From Helochares maculicollis (Eukaryota; Arthropoda; Insecta; Coleoptera; Hydrophilidae), in NCBI GenBank assembly GCA_033557835.1, contig JAWQRO010000194.1:1-49621 (forward strand): a DNA stretch of 49,621 nucleotides, written 5' to 3'. This document shows, piece after piece, positions 24,166 to 36,080 of the stretch. The notes beneath the pieces were generated by a model. That model was not told where the DNA came from. It searched no databases and saw nothing but the letters and a program-made list of their open reading frames with translations. Numbering within the stretch: the stretch's first letter is position 1; each line of letters begins with the position of its first letter. The position numbers and the translations under genes were made by a program.

Positions 24166-27100
24166 CAACGTATGCTTACTTAATATTAAAAAGTGAAAAA
24201 TTGATGTGTGATATTAGTATTTTTTCTGAATCAGTCCATCAAACACAGGGATTAGTTAATATTATTGAAAGAGTTTGTTGATCGTTAGTTTGTGTAATTA
24301 ATTTCACCAAGCATCTCCAACAATAACAAAAATCAATTTAGTGTATTAATTATATTTTCTTCTGTTTGCAGGTAACAAATCAATAGATTTTCTCTCTTCG
24401 CTTCACATAATACACATATACGGTATGTATGAAAAGAAACACAATTCTATTTCAGAAAATGAAATATAATTTGTCTTATTTTCCTCGGCGAAGAAGAATT
24501 AACTATACGTATTATTTTTGTCGTCGGCATTCATGCCCAAAAGGTGCCATTATTATGAACATTGTACTTCGACTATATTATCACGAATTATATGCAATCG
24601 TAAATGAGCACGCGAGTTTGTCACTCATCCTGGCTTAATCAGCCTATATAAACAATACGATCATTGACATTCAAACAAATCATCTGAGTGAAGTGAGACT
24701 GCGTACCGTCTTGCAAGGAAATTTTATGGCTATATTATCGTTTCCAAAATACAATTTCCTCAACTTTCAACACAGTACACACAGATAAAATGCATAATTT
24801 GTGTACATGAAGTTTCATTAACCTTTATTTTTATGTATTTGAACGGTGAATCATTTCGATTGACTCACTTTTAATGCATTAAAGATTAAATGCGCTATTT
24901 TATATCTCATTCTGTGATTATCCCTATTTGGTGATGGCGGATGGACCCTTATGCCCTAGACGCCTATAGAATCGCAGTCAAAGAGTGTTTTTATCTCTAT
25001 TTAGAGCGCTAGGTTGATTGTTACAAAACTTGTCCATCAGAATCTAGATAATCAATCTAGACATAATACATTGGCCTCTTCGAAACAAATACAGTGGCTA
25101 GCCCATTGTTCAATTTTTAGGGCCTGAACTCAAATGCTAGATAACTGGATGTGCATGCAGACAATTAGATGAGTATTGAGAATTTATACGCAATGTGATT
25201 CATGTTATAGACAATATACAGCGTTTTTCAGTCACTAACGATTCCTCTCAAGCCTCATCATTTTTTTTCTTCGTGTATTATTCAGCCACTTTTACATCAT
25301 CTATCATTGAAGTGTTTTAGTCCCTCCCCTGAATGCAAGGGAGAAAATGCTGATGCCGCAAAAATGTTCTAACTTCCGGGATTGGCTTTAGCCGGACTTT
25401 GCATAGTAAACAGGAAGTACAGAGATAGAAAGCACTGGGAGATATTTATACACGTTTCTGTTGTGTTTTCAAAGAGCGACTTAGCTGAACAACAATGCGA
25501 ATTCACTTCTCGTCGCTGTATATTTTTATCTGTGTTCCATTTCTCGTTGGCACAGCACGGGCAAGTCTGAAAACCAAGCGGCAGAATGGATGAGAGGAAG
25601 ACACCCACGACACTGGGGCTTCTTTCGCTTTATTCTAGCAAACTTCGATGCCGTTCGCTAAAAGGCTTATGACGACGTTAGTGGTGGGTGGACGACAGGG
25701 TGCGTGCTCTGTAACGCGCCGCTCTCGCTTGAAGCGTCGGGGCGCGTGGGTGGAGCCCCACTATTTATAACTTTGTTATGACTGGAGCCCCCTGCGAAGA
25801 TTCCTAATCTTACCTAAAGCCAGACTAAGACGGCTATACTGCTTTTTGAACGAGGATAGTCTTATGTGTTGTTGGGCAATTGTATCGTGTTGCGTTCCCG
25901 TACCGTCTCTCTTCTTCCTTTTTCACTCGATTTTGTTTTATTTTTGGCAATTTGGGCAATGACCTTTCCCAGTAGTAATCTTATTTTTCGTAGTTTCGTA
26001 GCTTTATTTCGGCCGAACTTGGTATATCTCTGTTCTCATTGGTCTTCTGTAACGACCAGGCGTCTTTATATCGAGTAACTACCAACTTCATTATGATCTC
26101 CATTTTATCATCTTTGGGATTTACTTGATCGCAAGTATCCTTTATATTTATTTTCTTATCGGCAGTTCTTTTTAACGTATTATATGCGTTATCAAGAACC
26201 TCTTTTGTCACTTCTCAGTTTTGCCTGAAAGCTTTCTTGTTAGTTATTTAATCGTGAAAATGTCACACGACATTTTTAAATCGAGCTTTATTTCGTCGAC
26301 ACTGCAATTTTATAATTATTATCATCTTAAATGCTTATTGCATCTTCGACTCCCTTTTGGTCTTTTTTCAATTAGAATTATGCAATCTAGCATTTGAACG
26401 TTTACCATTGATAACAGCTTGGATACACTGTTTTGGCTAACTTGTATCTGTAAAAATCTAAAATTTCAAAAGCCATTTTTGATCCTAAAGCAAAGAAACT
26501 ATGATTTTAGTACTGAAGTTTTAAACCATTAGGCCAAGCTGCTTCCTGATGTGTAGACCACATTTTCTGTTGTCTAGGATTTACTCGGCGAATATTTATA
26601 TTCAACCTGCCAGACTATACTTGCACATCATTTTCTCTTAGCCACCCATTTGTCTTTGTACACCTAAGAGGTGCAACCGAGCCATACAATAAGGAAATTT
26701 GCACATCGTCGTCAATTATCAATACAAACAACGTGGAAACCTGTCCCGTGGCTTCGAAGAGAGAAAGAATGGTGTGTTCTGTCATAAACGCTTAACAAGT
26801 ATGTAGTCGCACACATATTCATTAAGATTTGTGAACCGCAGGTGCATCGCGCCGCACAAAGAGTGTAAATAAGCTGATTATGCAACCTGTGACATCACAG
26901 GTCAAGCGCTTACACGTGCGCCGTATGTTGTATGTTCGTACTGGATGTCGCGTTATCGGACATGTGCATGAGTATATGCGTATAAACAAACGAGGTTCCC
27001 ATCCACAATCAGTGAAGTGCATCATCCATCCGCGGCAACCTCTGTTTGTTCACACAACACAGCCGATCATGCACCTTCATATATGTTTTTAAATAATTCA

Positions 27101-27514
27101 CAGTTTGTCATCTTCCACTTGCTATTCTAACATTGTTAGGACTTGCATACATCGTCTGCGGTGTAATCATTTCGCGACTTTATGCTGTGGACATTCTGCA
27201 CGTGCAGTTTGCAAGCTATCGATCTACTTTGATTCGTATGTGCATTCTTCCATATAAAAAAGTCTCATAATTATAATATTTGAATTACTTAGGAAGCACA
27301 AGTTTTTATCTTTAGATTCCTATTTTTTTATAGAATTTAAAACACAAATAGGGTTATTTATGGAATAACACATCGGGAAAATGGTCTTCACGGATACCCT
27401 ATACGCAATCTTTAGTCGTAATTTTCCATGAGCATTTTGCGTAAATATGGCTGAATTTACACTTAACGAAATTTTTATTATTGTTTAATAAACACAAAAT
27501 CATTCTCGTGAATA
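24166..27514. other. Non-coding interval with CpG-rich patch
   Basis: No supported gene. CTATATAAAC near 24645 resembles a TATA box but no open frame follows. A CpG-rich patch at 25640-25800 (GTAACGCGCCGCTCTCGC, GTCGGGGCGCGTGGG) could be regulatory. A minus-strand frame at 25981-26211 is lysine- and aspartate-rich but matches nothing I can name. An 18-bp palindrome lies at 26885-26902. Confidence 0.35.
26885..26902. repeat. 18-bp perfect palindrome ACCTGTGA-CA-TCACAGGT
   Basis: Two 8-bp arms, ACCTGTGA and TCACAGGT, flank a 2-bp centre. Such symmetry suits a dimeric transcription factor, but no factor is named. It lies in a locally CpG-containing block. Confidence 0.35.
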
Positions 27515-27974
27515 CTAAGCTTCTGGTAGGTCTCTCTTTAGTTTCCAACAAACATCCTCTAACCTTCCTGGACTCCATTTCTCTAAGTAGCGCGTCAAGG
27601 AAACGTCCTGATGAAACCTCTCGGTTTGTTCACCACTCTCAGCACTCATACTTGCAAGAAAGAAGTTCAGATGAGAGTTAAGCATGTGTATTTTTAAGGA
27701 CATTTTTCACCCCGAAGTTACATATGACTTGAGAAGTTCAATTATTAAGTCTTTGTAATCAATGCTGACTAAACTTGTCCATGCAAGATTTTCCTTATCG
27801 TTGAATTTGTCTTCAAAATGCTTTTCCTTTATCAGTTCCCGTATTTGTGGACCTACAAATACTCCCTCTTTAATATTTCCCTCGCTGAGTTGGAGAGTAT
27901 TTCTTTAAGGTATAAAAATATACTGGCATCTTTGGGCATAGCCCTCACAAACATTTTTATTAAACCAAGTTTTA

Positions 27975-28002
27975 CTACTGTGATCAAAAGTAAGGTGAAT
28001 TT
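27975..28002 (+). repeat. mariner-4 left terminal inverted repeat
   Basis: Begins CTACTGTGATCAAAAGTAAG directly after TA at 27973-27974; inverted match to 28777-28805. Confidence 0.9.
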
Positions 28003-28004
28003 GC

Positions 28005-28631
28005 TTATAAAATGTAAATTCTTAATTTATTCTTCCAAATCAATTTCTTCCCCTTCAAACTAGTCCCCGTCCGATTAAAGGCACTTTTGCCAACGCTTTT
28101 TCCAGTCCTCGAAACAGTCGGAATAGTCGTTTTCCTTCTTCGATTCGGTTTTAGTCTCCTCGATCGTATCAAAACGGTATTCCCGCATTGGCCGTTTGAG
28201 TTTTGCTGAATAGCCAAAAGTCGCACGGAGCCAAATCAAGTGAATACGGTGGTTGCGGAACAATATGTGTCGAGTTTTTGGCAAAAAAGTCGCGAAGAAC
28301 CAATGCAGTATGACATGGTGCATTTGGCACCAATCGAGACTCAACGCGTTTGAGACACAAAAAAATCCTTCAAAATGGTTTGGGCAGAGCCAACACTATC
28401 AACGAGGTCTCTAATTGTCAATCGACGATTTTCAAGCACTAAATCTTTGATTTTTTTGGACGTGGCACTCGTAGATAGACGTTGATAGTCGTCCAGAGCG
28501 CGGTTCTTCTTCAACGCGTTCTCGGCCCGCTTTGAAGTCGTTGTACCACTTATAAACGTTTTTTTGTGCCATAGTTTGATCACCAAAGGCGTTCCGTAAC
28601 ACTTTCAATGTATTCGCCAAAAATCACCCAT
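28005..28631 (-). pseudogene. mariner transposase, catalytic core deleted
   Basis: The N-terminal part (from about 28631) contains VLRNAFGDQTMAQKNVYKWY and FKAGRERVEEEPRSGR, the helix-turn-helix region and the SGRP linker. It continues to RRLTIRDLVDSVG and LKRVESRLVP. The sequence then jumps to NAPCHTALVLRDFFAKN, PQPPYSLDLAPCDFWLF, and the C-terminal CFEDWKKRWQKCL. The jump removes the first catalytic Asp and the HDN Asp; only the third Asp (APCDF) is left. About 200 residues of span remain of roughly 345. Small frameshifts break the rest. The PPYSLDLAPCDFWLF and FEDWKKRW motifs mark a mariner lineage distinct from mariner-1 and mariner-3. Confidence 0.9.
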
Positions 28632-28776
28632 TGTAAAAATCGAAAAATTAACTTTTGGTTGTTTACAAAAACACGTGTAACTCAGAGATAATTGAAGCTT
28701 TTGACGAACAGATGCTTGGCAAATGTTATAGCAACATAGGAAAAACATACTTGCCTTCCTAATTCCCGGGTGTTTA

Positions 28777-28805
28777 AATTTCACTTTACTTTTTGATCAC
28801 AGTAG
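28777..28805 (-). repeat. mariner-4 right terminal inverted repeat
   Basis: Ends TTTTGATCACAGTAG, followed by TA at 28806-28807. The left copy has lost one A in the A-run. Confidence 0.9.
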
Positions 28806-29699
28806 TATATGCAAAGGTGGTAAAAGTATGATATCAGGGTTCACTAAAGGATCATTTTTAATGTTTTTATGGCCTGAAGTAAGTGATTCACGTTTGGGCT
28901 GCACTGCTTCTAAGTAGTGATTTTTTCTGTCTCTAGTGTCCCATTCGCAAATAAGACGGTAAAATGATGTGTACCCTAGTTGTAGTCCAAGCAAAAGAGC
29001 AGTGACTGTAAAATCTCCACAGATTTTCGAAACGTGTTCACTGCATTCAATTCTTTCAAGAACAAATCTTATATTTTCTAAGGTCTCTTTCTTTCATATC
29101 AGAACCATGAACAACAGGTACTGAAAGCAGCTTGGTTGATGCCACAGCATTGCTTTTCAACTTGATTTTGAACAATCAGCAGTGTCCTGCATTACATTCA
29201 AAATTTAATTCATCACAATAAGAATGTTATTGCAACAGACTGAATCATCTGCTTTAGAACAATGGGGTTTTAGTTCACCACATCATGATGTCGAAAATAT
29301 AAAATGTTCGTATCAGAAGGAAGTAAATTCCATACATGTAATCTTGACCCTAAAAGTTTAGCCTATTTTTTGATAAATTCTAATCACGTGTTAAATAATT
29401 TAAATCACTTTGTGTCAATAAATGAGGCTCTTTTGAAGTTGATGGCTCATAACTTGAGTCACTTTGTTGACTGAAAGCAAATTCCGCACTAGAAACACCG
29501 TCCTGACTTTCTAGTTGATTTGAAGACTCTGGAACAGGTCGTTCGTCACTGTGCGAGATGGTTCTGACGGCCGACAATTAGTTTGGATACTAGATAGTAT
29601 GTGTGACTTAGTTGTGATGCTTTTTGTTTGAGTTAAACAAAATTACAATATCTTACATGATCTTTTGGTTTTGTCCAAATCATTGGTGTAGAAAATGGC

Positions 29700-30706
29700 A
29701 AATGTCTAGGTTCTGGGGTTGTGGACTTCAAATAATCTCATAACAAGAAATCTAATGGTGTTAAATGACATGATTTAGGGAGTCAATTTTTATCTCTAAA
29801 ATGAGAGTACACGAACAGAAAATGTCTCATGCAGTAATTGTTTCATGGGTTGTATGGCATGTGGGACGGTCTTGAAACTGCATATTGGCCTCGTCTATAT
29901 CATTCAGTTTCGGCAAAAAGAACTGTATCGATATCGAGCACCAATTATAGTCCTTGCTTGACCAACCTCATTTTCGAAAAAGTATGGTCCAGTGGTACCA
30001 CCAACCCAAAATCCGCACCAAACAGTGACACATTCTGGATTCGTTTGTTTTCTCGACAATCGCATTTTGGTATACCGAATTTCAAACACGTTAATTTTGG
30101 CGATTAACAAAGCCATCAAGGTAAAATAGTCGTCGTTTAGGATGATTTTGCTCTACTTGTTGATATTGAATAAATAATCCGTTCAACGAACTCTCTTCTT
30201 TGTAGATAGTCGTTAGGCTTTAATTTTTGTGCTTAAATTTGAAATTTGTAATTATGGTGACTAATATTTTTTGTAAGTGTACGCTCTAGAGAGCTTTTTG
30301 GGATTTGCAATCTTTGTCCACGTCGCCGAATTGATATCCCGGAATTTTCACCAATACTCTCACCCATTGCTTCGATATTGACAACTCAAGGGCTTGTTTT
30401 TGGATGACCGGAATGTTCAGCATCTCCAACTAATCCAGGCTCTCTGAATTTTCAATTATTTTCTTCACAGTTGACGAAGTTACAACACTATTCCGACTAT
30501 ATTATGTATAAAATTCTTGGAATTACGGCCGTCAATCTTTCACTATTTTTGAGGTGCTGTTCAATGATGAAAATACGATGTTGTGGCGTAACGCTCCATG
30601 TTGACTAAACCTAAATTCTTACCTGTCAAAGTTTTTTTCAGGCTTTCCAACCATTTGCACAAATGGCGGCAAATTTAAGTCTTGCTATAAATTTTATGAC
30701 ACCTAA
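29700..30706 (-). mobile_element. rosa/Visitor-like Tc1-mariner relic
   Basis: The transposase-proximal end seems to be near 30706, where the minus strand begins TTAGGTGTCATAAAATTT, about 107 bp upstream of the ATG. No matching end is visible near 29700, so the 3' side is eroded or truncated. It lies directly upstream of the repeat-protein relic at 29577 on the same strand. Confidence 0.75.
29725..30599 (-). pseudogene. Tc1-mariner transposase relic with D-about-40-D spacing
   Basis: Blocks run in order on the minus strand from the ATG at 30599: PQHRIFIIEQHLKNSERLTA; VKKIIENFREPGLV; GHPKTS; SIRRRGQRLQIPKSSLERTL (near 30290-30350); SKIILNDDYFTL (first catalytic Asp); NPECVTVWCGFWVGG and GPYFFENEVGQA (29904-30119). 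After frame corrections come FQDRPTCHTTHETI and SCHLTPLDFLL. The last two catalytic Asp positions are about 40 residues apart, as in the DD41D rosa/Visitor groups rather than DD34D mariner. The VWCGFW and TPLDF motifs are common in arthropod transposases of this kind. At least four frame breaks are present; the C-terminus after LDFLL is lost. Confidence 0.85.
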
Positions 30707-33700
30707 GACTCTCATTATATCCCAATTTAATTTGCTGTGATTGCTGCATAAACCTTAGTCTCTTACAGACGGTCTCTAAGTTCTCATGAATCAACCGATC
30801 AAATATTGCCTCTAATGGCTTTAATTTCTAATCTTATTTTAATTTTTGCGATTTTGGCGCTGCATTAACTGCGGATTCTTTAAAATTAAGAATACTTAGC
30901 TGCAGCTTAGACTACCTAGGTCATGGCATTTTGCAATTCTTTTCTCACAATAATTAGGTTTAACCCTATCGAGCCCACTTCGACCTGAGAAGTTATAAGT
31001 ATCTTATTGGTCTAATATCTGCAAAGATGTATAAGAAAGTACATATGTTTCACTTGTAACAAACGAACAAATATTTTGTTCACTCTGGAGCATGCAGGAC
31101 TCAATGTGAATTTTTGGTGGAAGATTTTCAACTCAATGGGACAGAACGAAATTAATGATAATGTTAAACTGAGTGAAAACAATTGTGCACAAATTATATT
31201 TTTGACAATATTTTGATCTTTTTCCAATATGCAGTTTAGCTCATCGTCTTCGTCTCAGTCTAAATAGTGGCAAATGGCTTCCCACGTCAAGCATTTGTTT
31301 GCTTGCTTCAGATGGTCTACTTACAAACTGTCGTCCATGCTTGATTTTCATTATTTGCTTTCCCCATTCATTCATTTCTTCTACTCATAATACTAAAAAA
31401 ATCAATAAAAAGTGTCTTCAGCCTACATTTTTCTTTCTACATGATCTAACTGTTAACGGCAGCCATTATTCTGCAAATGTTGCAAATCTTGTGTAGGCAA
31501 TTCCTGCTAGATAATGCACATACACTTTTATCTGAATCATTTATATATAATTTTGACTGAGAAAGGAATCTGTTTCTAGACATAGTTGTTTTTGTAAATT
31601 CGTTGCCCTTACTTGACAAAGAGTCCCTCAATTTTGATAATTTCTTGAAACTTGTCAAGAAATTAATTCCAAAAAGTCCAGTCTACCTGTTTCAGTTGGA
31701 ACTATTTTAATTCCTTCCCTTTTTGAAAAACTACAATTGGTTATTTTTATGCGGTTTGGAAATATGCAACTTTCTTGAAATTCTTCCAATCTTTTCATTA
31801 ATCTTACAATCTCTTTCCAAGAAAAATAGTAAATTTTGGTAACAAATGTCGTAATACAACTGATCAAACGATAACTGAATATACTAGATTTTTATTAGCG
31901 ATGCCCTTATTTGGCCATATTTTCTTCTGGAGTTATTTCTGCTTCAATATCAGAACCATCATTGTTTTCAGGAAAATAATTTTCATCTGAACCATTTTTA
32001 TAATCTCAACCCTCATCTGCATCAAATGGCCAATTGTTAACAGATGGTATGTCCTTGTCGGATAAGTCTACAGTCTAGCATAAATTTGTCGTTTCGTTTG
32101 GTAGTAAAAATAAGAATAGGGCAATTTGAAACCACAGAAAAATACCACTGGAACAATAGTGCCGCAAAGTTTCCTATAATTCTTCTTAAGTACTTTATAC
32201 GTATTTTCGGTTTAAACTGTCTCAGTATAATACGACAAACATGTTTTGGGGCACATAACTGTTAATCTAGTTTGATTCATTACCAAGTGCTTCAAATCGA
32301 GTAAATGAGAGCCAGCTAGTACCCTGATAGGGACATGAAATACAAGAACTGGACCGAAGAAGAAGAGCAAATTTAGCAATATTGTTTGCTTAATGCCAGA
32401 TACCGTGACGATTTAGCCCTCATTGGATGACTTGGGACGATACAATCAAAGTTATGGCAATTCATACAAATAGCTGTCTCTAATCAAAGCTAGGACAATA
32501 CCACATGCCCATAAAAATCAACCTCAGCATTCCCGTGCGTACCCAGTACTTTAGCAACCATTCACTTCTTTATCTCCCAACGTATAAATCTCTACAAGGC
32601 AGTTCGTTTCTTCCAGCAAACGAAACAATCCTGAAAAAAGTGCGCAATGACCACTTGTGGCTAAGCACCTTCCACGAACAAAACAATTACAAACCGCTTC
32701 AAACAAACATAATTGTACATAGTTAGAAAATATTTACAATGCATCTACGAACCAACAATACAATAAACTACCAGGAATTCTATGTACAAGTTTGCAATAT
32801 TGAAAGAAAGTTTCGTAACAGTTACAAATATTGTAGAGATCAATTATACACAGGCCCCATGGAATGTCAACAAACAGCTGGAGTGCGAACGCTGAGGAAG
32901 AGTGGAGGGACCGACTTCTCAAGAATGGAATTTGCGTCCCCCGTCCTCCGGGACGCCACTGCTTCTTGTTGTGGTGCATCAGCATCCGGACGACGGTCAA
33001 TGGCTGGCTGCTCTTAGGTGGCCTCTTCTCGCTCGCAAAGGCGCCCCTGCACACACCGCATCGTTCCTTCGCTCATAACATTCCATTATTTTGCTCCATT
33101 TATTCTACTTACGTTGCTAATTAATATTGGTTAGATTGCAAATTTTAATTTGCTAGAACTAGTTTCTTCATTGTAACACTGGATGACTCCTCAAGAATCA
33201 AGACATTAGATAAATTCTTACCTGGAAGGTAGAGATGCCAGCGGAAATTCCAAACGCAGCTTGTGAAGTCCAGGCTTATCTCCATCTTGGGTTTCAGTTG
33301 GAAAGACCTTTAACTCAAAACCTTACCTAGAATCAACGTTTAGAATCTTGAGAAAGTTCTAGTAAAGCCCTTCTATACGTTCATGCAGGACTTTTTGGCT
33401 CGTTTGCGTATTTAACGATGCTATCGTCAAATCAAATTAGGAAACATCACATTATTGTGGTGTCAGTAGATTCATAGTAGCAGCGATCCAATTGCGCTAA
33501 AGCCTTAAAAACTCTTTTGTATGGGCCCATTTGAAGCTTGCCTACTTTTAAAAGAGAGTGAGAGTCGAGCAGTCTTATACTATGAATACAACATTCACTC
33601 CTTCCCTAGGTTATCGTACAAATAAAAATGCGATCATTTCCAAAAACAAAAAACTCATCCAATGAAGTGCCAGTAAATCACCAATTTAATTCGAACGCCC

Positions 33701-35526
33701 ATAAATATGTTGATAAAAAATATATTTTCTAGAGAGAAATTTATTGTTATGGCGGCTATCCCAACGCAACATTATTCTTAAGGGTGCGTACCATCAATTT
33801 TTAGTATTTTTATAATAAACAGTTTGTTTGCGTTGCCGTTTCCACTCGTATTCCAGGACGTTTTTCACTCCTCAGTAACATCGATAAAAATTGATTTTCT
33901 CAAGCGCTGATCCTAGCCATCATTAATCCGGGGATGCCTTTTCGCTTTTGTTGGCTTGTAGCCCTTATAAAGTCTTTGAATTTATTGACTCCGGCGTCGA
34001 TAATGCATACTGTAATTGAGAATCACGAGGACTGCACATCAATATCTGGACTCGTCGCGTTCCTCAGTCTCGTTTCTGAAACTGTTCCAAATGGGGCGAT
34101 AAATTCGTTTGGACAAGACTGCAGCAGAATCATCGATTTCCTGCACTTGGCTGGCAAACTATTCGTGGCAAACAACAAGGAAGTGTCTTACATCTTGATT
34201 GTATCTAATTTTCCAAGACGATTTATTGTGGCAAAAATTCATATCAAAATGTCCTATCTAATACAGGGGTGGTAGTATTTTTGTTGGCCACCGAGACTCC
34301 TCTGCAAGTCCCAAAGTGAAGTTTGCTCCTATTAATTTGTCCAGTAGCAGGTGTAATTTACAGTCATAAAAATAATCAGAATGCACCTTCGGAGATTATT
34401 TAGTCATCACTGTCCAGCAGTGTGATATTTGAAAATGGGAGTTGGAGGTCTTCCTTACCTACCATTTTAATTTCCACAGTAAGACTCTTTCAGAAAACAA
34501 TGGATTCATATTGACATTAAACATCATTTATTACCACTTTTAACGATCTGGGCACTTCAAGCCAGCAGTCATAAAAATCAAGCGAATCGTTAATCAAATA
34601 AATGGGAATTATTTATAGCCATAGATAAATGATTATTATTGGTCCCAGGTGTAAGAGCGAAGTTCTCGATTTGGCAAATGTATAATTTCTTAGATTCCGC
34701 CAAGATTTTCGTACAGTCAACTCATTATCTCGGCACTTATTATCCTGCTCACCTGGCTACATGTGTTTCAAACAATTAATTGCAAATTTTTGCGATGCCA
34801 TCGTCATTATATTCTCCTTGTTGATTACGTTTTTCCTGCTGCAAGCGCAGGGTGTGTCAATTCGCTTAACTGTACTCATTCTTCGTGGTGAAGAAGAGAA
34901 GTACAGTTCCTGGCGAAGCATCTGCTAGACGGAACTTTTCGTTCTAATTAATAAAACTACAAGGGCCACTGGTTTTCTAATTTGTAAATAAACTATAGCA
35001 CAGTTTTAATTCAACTAGCTTACCACTAATTACATCGGTGCTTTAACCAACAAGTCCATTTCTTCACCGTTATCTCCACAAAGCCAGAGAAGACGATCCT
35101 CCAGAAGTGGAAATTTAAACAGAACAAGCGGCTTTTTCTCTAAAACCACGCTCGATGGCCATTATCTCTGAAACAAAAGCTTTCAAACAATATTGGATAA
35201 TGAAGTCTAAATAATTAGAAACCTATCTAGCCGACGCGTCAATGAGAGCGGTGATCGCTGTGGCCAAAGGAAGTTCAAGGTCAGTGCAGAAGACAACACA
35301 CCTCAAGTATGCGTATACTGCTTAGCTCAGCCGTGTACTACTACGTCTCTTGTTCTCGAGTTTATTCACACTCATCAGACATTTAATTTTTTAAAGTACG
35401 TCTAGTTCACATCTCTCACGTGTGGCTTAGCGCTCTTTAACATCTCATTTATACGCGCAAATTCAAGATTGGTCAAGTGTATTTAGCATTTTGTTAATTC
35501 CGAAAGTATTGAATGAAGCGTCGTTC
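30707..35526. other. Long non-coding interval
   Basis: No gene is supported. Minus-strand frames at 31446-31867, with an acidic stretch near 31900-32030, hint at an eroded mobile-element protein but are too weak to call. A CpG-rich patch with GTCCTCCGGGAC-type symmetry lies at 32870-33070. A 113-codon plus-strand frame at 33934-34275 has no motif I recognise. The stretch 34590-34850 has CAGGTG and TTATTTATAG sites of possible regulatory use. Confidence 0.35.
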
Positions 35527-35530
35527 TTAA

Positions 35531-35545
35531 CCTCTTAAGTGGCTT
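35531..35545 (+). repeat. piggyBac-like left inverted end
   Basis: CCTCTTAAGTGGCT preceded by TTAA; inverted match to 38452-38465. Confidence 0.9.
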
Positions 35546-35669
35546 ATTTCGTCCAACGAAATGCACGCCTAAACGCCTTGTTTTTGATCCACTAACGTAT
35601 ATATACGTCGCAGGCATTACATTAAAAATCGTCTCGTCTTACGCATAGTAAGAAAAACTATAAAAAAAT

Positions 35670-36080
35670 TTAATCATACTTTTTTGTACATACAAAAACA
35701 CGTTTTTTCTGTCGATTTCTTTCGTCCCTTGGGTGATTTAATTCAATTCATGGTACTTGACAAAGTCCAATATGACAATCAATATACCAATATCTGCTTT
35801 CTTTCTTCCTTCCAGTTTAAAGACATGTCATACAAAGTTTTTGAGTTTCTGTTTCTTAGTTGGGAGTATTAGTTCTGGAAAGTGCCGCTCAAAGAATCGC
35901 GAGGGTCTCGGTAGTTTCTGTCTTCTTCCACAAACCCCTCTTCTTGTAGCATATGTCTCTATCATTTGTTCTCCGAAATCTAAGATGAAGTTGTGACGGC
36001 TTTTTCTTCCGCCTAGGTTTTTTGTGCGAAATGGACGCATTGTGGCGAGTCACATCCAAAAGGTGCCTAAATATTTTCAT
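35670..36080 (-). pseudogene. piggyBac-like transposase, C-terminal remnant
   Basis: From 36080 leftward the frames give FRHLLDVTRHNAS, then RPSRFFERHFPELILPTKKQ (35828-36040). After a frame change comes GRKKESRYWYIDCHIGLCQV and a stop at 35670. This order matches the end of piggyBac transposases: the HLLD..NA segment, the RHFP.xxPPTxKK linker, then a Cys-rich RING/PHD-like domain with the pattern ESRYWC.DC..GLC. Here one Cys is Tyr and others are lost. The catalytic DDD domain is not visible. Two frame breaks occur. Its location a few bases inside the TTAA-flanked end supports the call. Confidence 0.82.

Larger units (their letters stand above)
27975..28805 (-). mobile_element. Mariner element inserted in the repeat-protein relic (mariner-4)
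   Basis: The 831-bp element has inverted ends of about 28 bp: 27975 onward reads CTACTGTGATCAAAA, and the reverse complement of the other end (to 28805) reads CTACTGTGATCAAAAAGTAA. The ends differ by one indel and a couple of substitutions. TA at 27973-27974 and 28806-28807 form the target duplication. The host frame is continuous without it. Much of the transposase is deleted, so it could only move if supplied in trans. Confidence 0.95.
27515..29577 (-). pseudogene. Arthropod repeat-borne protein, decayed copy 2, split by a mariner
   Basis: This second copy of the family at 19745-20850 reaches further towards the C-terminus. Blocks in order: serine-rich leader then PHLLTQSDLNYLTRDL (29380-29577); GSRLHVWNLLPSDTNI; GLQLGYTSFYRLICEWDTRD and DIILLPPLHI (28797-28994). 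The 831-bp mariner interrupts here. Then come KLGLIKMFVRAMPKD, NIKEGVFVGPQIRELIKEK, NLAWTSLVS, and MSLKIHMLNSHLNFF through GEQTERFHQD to CWKLKRDLPEA (27515-27703). Deleting the mariner plus one TA joins LPPLHI to KLGLIK in frame. Stops and frameshifts between 29000 and 29380 remove the middle. Function is unknown; repetition suggests a mobile-element cargo or transposon protein, which is inference. Confidence 0.78.

Noticed and set aside
24640..24700. TATATAAA core-promoter-like site
   Set aside because: No open reading frame, splice pattern or recognisable exon follows; TATA-like strings are common in AT-rich DNA.
25981..26211. Lys/Asp-rich 76-codon minus-strand frame
   Set aside because: It looked protein-like in composition, but I could not match it to a family and no flanking coding sequence continues it.
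31446..32040. Minus-strand frames with TMSRNRF and an acidic leader, resembling a piggyBac N-terminal half
   Set aside because: The similarity is confined to one short motif and an acidic stretch; no inverted ends or TTAA pair were found around it.
33934..34275. 113-codon plus-strand frame
   Set aside because: I tried both strands against retroelement, P-element and other transposase motifs from memory and found no convincing block.
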